NCBI GenBank assembly: GCA_963971225.1
Contig: OZ020269.1
Coordinates: forward strand, 18,350,921-18,414,920
DNA: 64,000 nt
Reading direction: 5' to 3'
From: Melieria omissa
Lineage: Eukaryota; Arthropoda; Insecta; Diptera; Ulidiidae
Below are positions 58,087 to 64,000 of this stretch, piece by piece (within the stretch, counting starts at the first letter, position 1; each line of letters starts with the position of its first letter). A model generated the notes under the pieces. The model had not been told where the DNA came from. It was given only the letters and a program-made list of their open reading frames with translations, and made no database searches. Position numbers and translations under genes: made by a program.

Positions 58087-60096
58087 ATGCACACAACCAG
58101 AAGTGCGTACCGTATAGTCTTCTCAAAAATCAAAGGTACAAGCGGCAATGCACCGGTAAGCCCGGCCATCATGGAGCGCATTGTCACCGGTCTATTTCCA
58201 CACAACCAACAGCTGGATTTCCAACACGACATACCTTTCGAGACTAACTCCATCCCGGCAGTAACTCTGGATGAGCTGATGGAAGCGGCAAAGGCGGCGA
58301 AACCGAACAAAACCCCAGGATTGGACGGTATACCGAACACCGTCCTAAAAAAAGCTATTGACTTGCAGCCGCAGTTGTTCTGCCATATGTTCTCGCGATG
58401 CATGCGTGAAGGCTGCTTCCCAAAACGGTGGAAGAAGCAGCGCTTGGTGCTGATCCCAAAGGGCGACAAACCTCCAGAAGAACCTTCATCACACAGACCA
58501 TTGTGCATGCTAGACACAATAGGCAAGGTCCTAGAAAAAATAATCGGCATGAGGCTAGAGCAGTTCACCGAAGCAGCGGAAGGTCTCTCCGAGTACCAGT
58601 ACGGCTTCCGAAAGGGGAAGTCGACGATCGACGCCATTGGCAAAATCTGCGAAATCGCACGTAACGCGATGAAGGGCAAGAGATGGCTGGAAGGAACAAA
58701 GCAATACTGTGCGGTAGTCACGCTAGACGTGCGGAACGCCTTCAACTCTGCCAACTGGAACCGGATACTCAATGCACTTCGCCGACTAAGGGTTCCGGAA
58801 TACCTGCTGCGGATAGTGAATAGCTACTTCGAAGATAGAACCCTACTATATGACACGAACGAGGGCCCGAAAACATACGCAGTCACAGGCGGTGTACCAC
58901 AAGGATCGGTGCTAGGGCCGCTATTATGGAACGTCATGTACGACGGCGTACTGAGAATCCCGAAGCAAGAGGGAGTACATATCGTCGACTACGCGGACGA
59001 TATAGCCATCGTGGTGACAGCCAAGAGGCTGGATAAGGTCGCCAAAACATGCAGCGAAACGATCGCAGATGTAAAATGTTGGCTGCGGGACAACAACTTG
59101 GAACTCGCAGACCACAAAACGGAAGCGGTGCTAATGAGCAGTCGGAAGAAGGTGGAAACTCTAGAAATTCGTGTAGGCGAGCACACGATAACGTCTAAGC
59201 CGTACATCAAGTAATTAGGGATCCTGCTGGATAACCGGCTAAACTTCAAGGAGCACCTAAAATATGCGGGCGAAAAAGCCAATAAAGCAGTTGCCTCGCT
59301 CACCCGACTAATGCCGAATATAGGGGGCCCCAGGCAGAATACGAGGAGATTGCTAGCAACCGTCAGCACATCTATTATCCAGTACGCGGCGCCAATTTGG
59401 GCACCAGCAACCGAGACACCTTCATTTTTGAAAGACGTGGCTAGAGCACACCGGTTGGCATCACTAAGGGTCTGCAGTGCCTTCCGGACGCTGTCAGATG
59501 ACGCTGCCAACGTAATTGCGGGCAGAATGCCCGTCGACATAGCGGCACGCGAGGCAGCGGAACTTCGGACCGCAGAAAACAAAGAGAGACAGGAGACCAT
59601 CAAAACAAACAAAGCGAGAGAGTGGCAAGAACGATGGGACTCTTCAACGAAAGGACGCTGGACGCACACGCTCATTCCAGACATCGAGATCTGGATGAAA
59701 AGAAAGCACGGTGAAACCAACTTTCACCTAACACAGATACTCACAGGCCATGGATGTTTTAAGGCCTATCTCCACCGGTTCGGGTACGAGGCAGACCCTT
59801 ACTGTGATTATTGCTGTAACGCAACCGAAGATGGGGAACATGTTGTTTTCGATTGCCACCGATACCAACAACAACGAAGCCACTTGGCGGACCAGCTCGG
59901 GACGATGCCAACGCCACAGACTCTAATCCACAAGATGTTGGAAACGGAGACGTATTGGACAGCAGTCGACCATTTCGCATCGGAAGTGATGACGCTACAA
60001 CGGCGATATGAATGGGAGCGACGCACAGTGCTTCGAGAGTGGACAAAAATAAGAAAAAAATTATCGCGGATTTTGACAAAAATAGTATCATGTTAA
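58087..60096 (+). pseudogene. Reverse transcriptase-zinc knuckle, R1-like, one internal stop
   Basis: A single frame of 669 codons interrupted once. The ATG at 58087 lies in flanking DNA: the first 5 or so codons come from the target site, then element sequence begins. RT landmarks: NKTPGLDGIPNTVL (74-87), SHRPLCMLDTIGKVLEKII (135-153), TLDVRNAFNSANW with the first catalytic Asp at 214, GGVPQGSVLGPLLWN (268-282), YADD at 302-305. The stop TAA at 59212-59214 sits where the family has Tyr before LGILLD, a likely one-base change. After it the thumb, the RTAENKERQETIKT helix and the zinc knuckle YCDYCCNATEDGEHVVFDC follow, ending at a TAA (60094-60096). No RNase H. Not functional as it stands, and it lacks its endonuclease and ORF1. 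Confidence 0.88.
58093..58102. repeat. 10-bp target-site duplication, left copy (R1-like)
   Basis: ACAACCAGAA at the end of a CA-rich stretch; repeated at 61598-61607. Confidence 0.75.
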
Positions 60097-61330
60097 AGGA
60101 AATTGTTTAATTAAGCTGGATCCGAAATACTTTATCGAAAAATTGTCGAGATTAGGAGATATAGCTTGTCAAAGTCGGATATATTTTTACAAAAATTTAT
60201 GAAGGGGAAAAATGAAATTTAGGTGCTTGTATAAAAAAAATGGTAGAAAATGTGTTGTTGTAGATAGGCTTCCAATTTCTTTTAATATTAAAACTTAATT
60301 GATAGGAGCGAGACCACTGATCATTTTTTTTTTATTTAACATAAATAATATTTTTTGTACGAATTAAAAAAAATGAATGTTTTTTAACCCATGAAAATTA
60401 AAAAGAACCAAATTTAGAAAGGCAATTAATATCGAATGGCGTGAACTGGCGTAAATCCTTTTTATGACCCTTTTTGGATGGACTTTCTTCTCTTAAATCC
60501 GTAAAAAAAATTCTGCGTCTTTTTGCGCCTTTGGAAAATATTCAATTTTTTCGAAACTACTAATGTTGATTTTTGTATGGAATCGCTTGAGTTAAAATTG
60601 CGATTAAAATGTTTAACTAAGACAATGCAACGAATTATGAATGTTTTTTTATAAAAAATAGGTTTAGTACGCATATTTAACCCATTATGAGCCATATAAT
60701 CCAAATTTTTTTTATTATTATGAAATTTGTTAGCTCAAATGTGATTTAACGCTAATATATTCTAAAAAAGGAGGAATGTATAACTTTGAAGAAGGTCCAA
60801 TTTTGAAGAATAAGTCTTGAAGAATAGTCTAGCCGTTATAGGTTGAGCTGCATTGCATATTCACCTGCCTCATCTCCATGTTAAGCTCTACGAATATCTA
60901 ATAAACAAAAACTATATCCTTTTAGCAACTTTACCGCCCTCTTACTACCCTTTAAATATCGAATTTAGAAAAACGCTAAGATATGTATTTTGTTATTGCT
61001 TTTTTAGTATACATATACATAATTTTTCAACAATCCGACCAAAAAACAATGTCCGTCTATATAAGCTTCACCACCCCCTTTCCGCCCTTTCCAGGTCGAC
61101 GTTTTCGAAATCGCTTCTTTTTAAGGGTTGACTTTCTAAAATACAACTTTTGACCAAATTTCATCATAATAGCTCCAGCGGTTTGGGCTCTGTGATGACA
61201 AGATAATATATAACCATATATATTCGATTTTTTTTTAACTATATATTTTTTTTTGAAACAAACACAAATTTTGAAATCAGCAGCCCAAAATGACTTAGAC
61301 TGCAAATTTTCAGCGAATTTCACGTACTCC
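60097..61330. other. AT-rich segment within the R1-like insertion
   Basis: No coding potential. It is far more AT-rich than the coding part or the 3' end. It holds a stretch near 61,070-61,200 (CCACCCCCTTTCCGCCCTTT, then ACCAAATTTCATCATAATAG and CAGCGGTTTGGGCTCTG) of a style common in insect interspersed repeats. It could be a long native 3' UTR or a nested insertion. I found no duplicated flanks to prove the latter. Confidence 0.45.
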
Positions 61331-61559
61331 TTCTATTTTAGCCGCAATTTTGTATGGAGTCGAAGCACTGTGCGACGCGCGGAGGCGCGACTAGCAGACT
61401 GAGGTCTATGTGAGACCAAACCTGCCCCGCGACGTAATGCCGGGAGGCGGTCCCGCGGGGATAAAGGTCGACGATGGGGGGTTGGTTTTTAGCCGGTAAA
61501 AATCCGGCATGCTGGGCTGGAGCTCAGTATCTTCCGAAGATTTTCCACCTCCGACAGAG

Positions 61560-61560
<1 letters not shown>
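61331..61560 (+). other. GC-rich 3' UTR of the R1-like element
   Basis: GC-rich, stem-loop-prone end (for example AGCCGGTAAAAATCCGGC at 61,490-61,507, an inverted pair), directly followed by the poly(A) tract. Such a 3' end is what the element's RT would recognise. The sequence is noncoding. Confidence 0.6.
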
Positions 61561-61597
<37 letters not shown>

Positions 61598-61599
<2 letters not shown>

Positions 61600-61607
61600 A
61601 ACCAGAA
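61598..61607. repeat. 10-bp target-site duplication, right copy (R1-like)
   Basis: ACAACCAGAA; the first A could be the last of the poly(A) tail, so the duplication is 9-10 bases. Confidence 0.75.
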
Positions 61608-63547
61608 ATGGCAATGCAACACCGACGAAACCCATTAAATTATGAGCGGCGCCGAATGGGTACAGTGCAGCCGCTGGGGTTGTTGCGATGCAGCAGTAGT
61701 GGGCGTTGAGAGCGGCAGCTGAAATTAATGACGGCCATTTTTAAAGACGTAATTATGCAAGTGAAACAACCAACGATGCCAGCAACAATAACAAAAGCAG
61801 CAACTATCACAAAAACAACAACTGCAGCAGCAACAACACTTTGAACAAAATGGCAAAATGCGTGGTGCGACTCCGACTGCGACAGCGACAGTCGCTAAGG
61901 ACTGTCTGACAAATGGTGCTCCATTAACTGGAACACAGCAACGCAGCAGCACACTCTCCCACTCACACACACACACACACACGCAAAGTGTGCTGCCGGT
62001 CGCATAAAAGTGATAAGTGGTAAGTGCTGGTTGGGGGCGGACGGCGGGTGTTGGTGCTTTTCCAGCTATTTTCATTTTTAAATCGCAATTAAGCGCGCAT
62101 TTTCTCGACTGCTTGTTTCTTCTTTTTTATATATTTTTTCAATTTTTTTTGCCAGGCATTTTTAGCTTGATGACATTTGCCACCACTATGTTGTGCAACA
62201 ACTAGTGCTGCCCTACCGCCAACAACAACCGCAACGCTGCAACATGACAACTTTTAATACACCTTTTTTGTTGTTGTTGCATTTTTTATATTTTCATTAA
62301 AGTTTACACGGCCGTCTGTTCGCATTTGCTTGCTAATAGGCAGCATTCTTTCAGTTACACACACATACATAAACAGACACAGACACACGCACACAGCGCC
62401 ATTCAGCTGACCTTCTTTCACGGCACTGCAACTCGTGCCGCAGTTATTGTCAATAAGTCATGCCGCATTGCTGTTTCCGTTCTTTGTTAACGCCCGCACT
62501 GACCGACGAAACATATTGCCATAATGACAACAACAACAACAACAACTATAACAACAAGCACAAAAACACAATCGCCACACGCGGCTTGTGGATGCCACAA
62601 TGTGCGGCGTAATTGTAAGTAAAATGAAATGTCATGTTGCCGGCTGTTATGGTGTCTGTCTGTCTGTTAGTCGCGCTCGCGTTCTTGTTGTTGTTGTTAT
62701 ACTGTTGGTCTGGCTTTACGTTCAGCCCATTCAGTCATTCATCTCGACGACAGCATCACAAACCACGTTTAACTGTTACCACGACCAGTGCTTGTCGGAC
62801 TTGGCTGTCAACTGGTGTCTTGTTGTTGATGGCATTGTTGTTGTTGTTGGTGTAATGGTGAAAAATTACATTTTATCTTGTTTATTAAAAAACTTTTGTA
62901 ATTAGACAGACGCGGGGTGACGCATGCGACAGCGACAGCGAAGCGGCCCGGCAACAGCGCACAGCAGTTTCGCTGACATTCGCCATTCGTCGAAGCGCTT
63001 AGCAGCAGCAGCGCCGTTCGACTTTAGTCCTTGTTGTCTGAACTGGATATTGTAGAATTTTCTTATTAGTTATTGCTGGCATTCATGTTGCTCAATGCAA
63101 TGTGACATGATTGAAAAACTTCAAATTCAGTGAATTGACATTTTTCGGCAAAATCATTTTGAACGCAACAAATTTCAAGTTCTTTTTTTTTGTTAACTTA
63201 TGAGTTTTAATATTATTCAAGATGGATGAATGGATGGATGGATGTGAGGAGAGCCAAGAAAGTGAAGCCTAGAGGTTCCAATTCCTCAACCACTCAGACT
63301 AGGTAGCTCATTGAACTTAAGGCTCAAGGAAGAAGCGGATGATAGATGAAAGCGAGGTAAAGGAATCAAAGAAAGAAAGAATGAAAGTAATAGGGACGGG
63401 AAGAGGACTACTCGAACTATATGAATTTCCTGGATTCTTCAATGAATCTTAGAAGATCGCAGAGGGATAATATTTCAAAGTGGATACGAGTTATCGCATC
63501 ATAAAAATATATATAAAGAAGATAAATATATAGACAACAGTCAACCG
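61608..63547. other. Unique noncoding DNA with microsatellites
   Basis: CAA/CAG-rich (61,785-61,840), CA (61,965-61,982; 62,355-62,396), CAA (62,526-62,545), TTG (62,263-62,278; 62,683-62,698; 62,834-62,850), GGAT/ATGG (63,220-63,245). GTAAGTGCTGG at 62,019 is a donor-like sequence of unknown value. No gene recognised. Confidence 0.5.
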
Positions 63548-63972
63548 TCATTGCAAGTTGATACTAAAGCATATAGATGGACATTGACGCACGTTATGGG
63601 GATTCAGATCTCTTCCAAACATCAGTTTGCTACATAAATTATGGATTCCAATTATGTTTCAAGTGATTGTTGGTTTTTGACTGCGTTTTGCGCTGAGTAA
63701 TTGAAGTGCGTTTTTTTTTTCAAGCACAATCCAGAGAGACAAACTCATTCATCATTGCAAGTTGATACTAAAGCATATAGATGGACATTGACGCACGTTA
63801 TGGGGATTCAGATCTCTCCCAAACATCAGTTTGTTACAGAAATAATGGGTTACAATTATGTTTCAAGTGATTGTTGGTTTTTGACTGCGTTTTGCGCTGA
63901 GAAATTGAAGTGCGTTTTTTTTTTTCAAGCACAATCCAGAGAGACGAACTTAGGGAACTAATTTTCGTAACA
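63548..63972 (-). repeat. LTR-like fragment with a 204-bp tandem duplication
   Basis: Two copies of a 204-bp unit (63548-63751 and 63752-63955) differ at few positions. Read on the minus strand, the right border is TGTTACGAAAATT, the same start as the solo LTR at 42,405, and both then share CTTCAATT, CAGCGCAAAACGCAGTCA and CAACAATCACTT. ATAT follows the border at 63973-63976. The matching LTR end was not found on the left, so it is probably a rearranged LTR fragment. Confidence 0.6.
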
Positions 63973-63979
63973 ATATTGA

Positions 63980-64000
63980 GCTCAAAAGTTGTGTACGGAA
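63980..64000 (+). repeat. Dispersed repeat, copy 3, cut by the window edge
   Basis: CTCAAAAGTTGTGTACGGAA matches the first block of the copies at 10.6 kb (minus) and 54.4 kb (plus). The rest lies beyond the window. Confidence 0.45.

Larger units (their letters stand above)
58103..61598 (+). mobile_element. R1-like non-LTR retrotransposon, 3.5 kb, 5'-truncated
   Basis: Starts abruptly in the RT linker and ends in 38 As (61,561-61,598). ACAACCAGAA lies at both junctions, so the coding part at 58.1-60.1 kb and the GC-rich 3' end at 61.33-61.56 kb belong to one insertion event. The protein has RT and a C-terminal zinc knuckle but no RNase H, which fits the R1 clade. The target is CA-rich, recalling R1-clade elements that favour such repeats; that link is inference. 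Confidence 0.82.

Noticed and set aside
58014..58772. A 252-codon minus-strand frame (and another at 58989-59720)
   Set aside because: Both are antisense to the R1-like RT, whose motifs are unmistakable on the plus strand.

Overview
This is eukaryotic DNA, almost certainly from a higher fly (Diptera). The evidence is an AT-rich background, many CA, CAA and TTG microsatellites, and a transposon mix typical of schizophoran flies: mariner, hAT-like, TTAA-type, and R1-, RTE- and LOA/I-like non-LTR retrotransposons. A tephritid fruit fly or another large-genome fly fits best, but nothing here fixes the species. I found no convincing host protein-coding gene, tRNA or rRNA. The window reads as a large intron or intergenic region filled by mobile elements and satellites. 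The only hints of host transcription are a GC-richer block ending in a good 5' splice-site consensus near 9,534 and similar GC-richer islands between the repeats.

Layout, left to right. (1) 1-9.95 kb: unique DNA split by a 1.93-kb hAT-like element with a perfect 8-bp target duplication, which itself carries a nested TTAA-flanked element. (2) 9.95-13.65 kb: a (TCTAG)16 array, then (GGAAA)21 running directly into (GGAATA)124. (3) 15.27-17.78 kb: a 5'-truncated RTE-like retrotransposon with an uninterrupted 785-codon endonuclease/reverse transcriptase frame and a 10-bp target duplication. (4) 18.6-20.9 kb: an AT-rich, dyad-rich satellite built on TTTGATCAAATTTGAT. (5) 22.9-25.3 kb: a purine-rich minisatellite split by a 1.04-kb hAT-like element that holds a retrotransposon RNase H fragment. 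(6) 27.4-29.2 kb: a decayed RT/RNase H copy. (7) 30.97-35.23 kb: a nearly complete LOA/I-like element (ORF1, endonuclease, RT, RNase H, zinc knuckle) with a 12-bp target duplication, one frameshift and a 183-bp tandem duplication in ORF1. (8) 35.6-36.5 kb: an internally deleted Tc1/mariner-superfamily element. (9) 40.7-42.2 kb: another decayed RT/RNase H copy. (10) 42.28-43.70 kb: two TTAA/CACTAGAAA (piggyBac-type) elements, one holding a solo LTR and one splitting a tandem repeat. (11) 46.0-47.1 kb: a seven-unit, roughly 166-bp satellite. (12) 49.05-50.33 kb: a dead full-length mariner. (13) 55.26-55.84 kb: (TTTTA)n. (14) 58.10-61.60 kb: an R1-like insertion with poly(A) tail and 10-bp target duplication. 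(15) 63.55 kb to the end: a tandemly duplicated LTR-like fragment.

No pathway or operon is present. The biology is insertion history. For eight insertions I could recover target-site duplications (8, 8, 10, 10 and 12 bp, ATAT, two TTAA) and for the mariner the flanking TA, which gives exact boundaries and a relative order of nesting. I see no sign of an undescribed functional system. The most unusual items are the chimeric hAT-like element carrying RNase H sequence, the duplication across the ORF1/ORF2 overlap of the LOA-like element, the R1-like copy whose reading frame opens with a target-derived ATG, and the dyad-rich GATCAAATTTGAT satellite.
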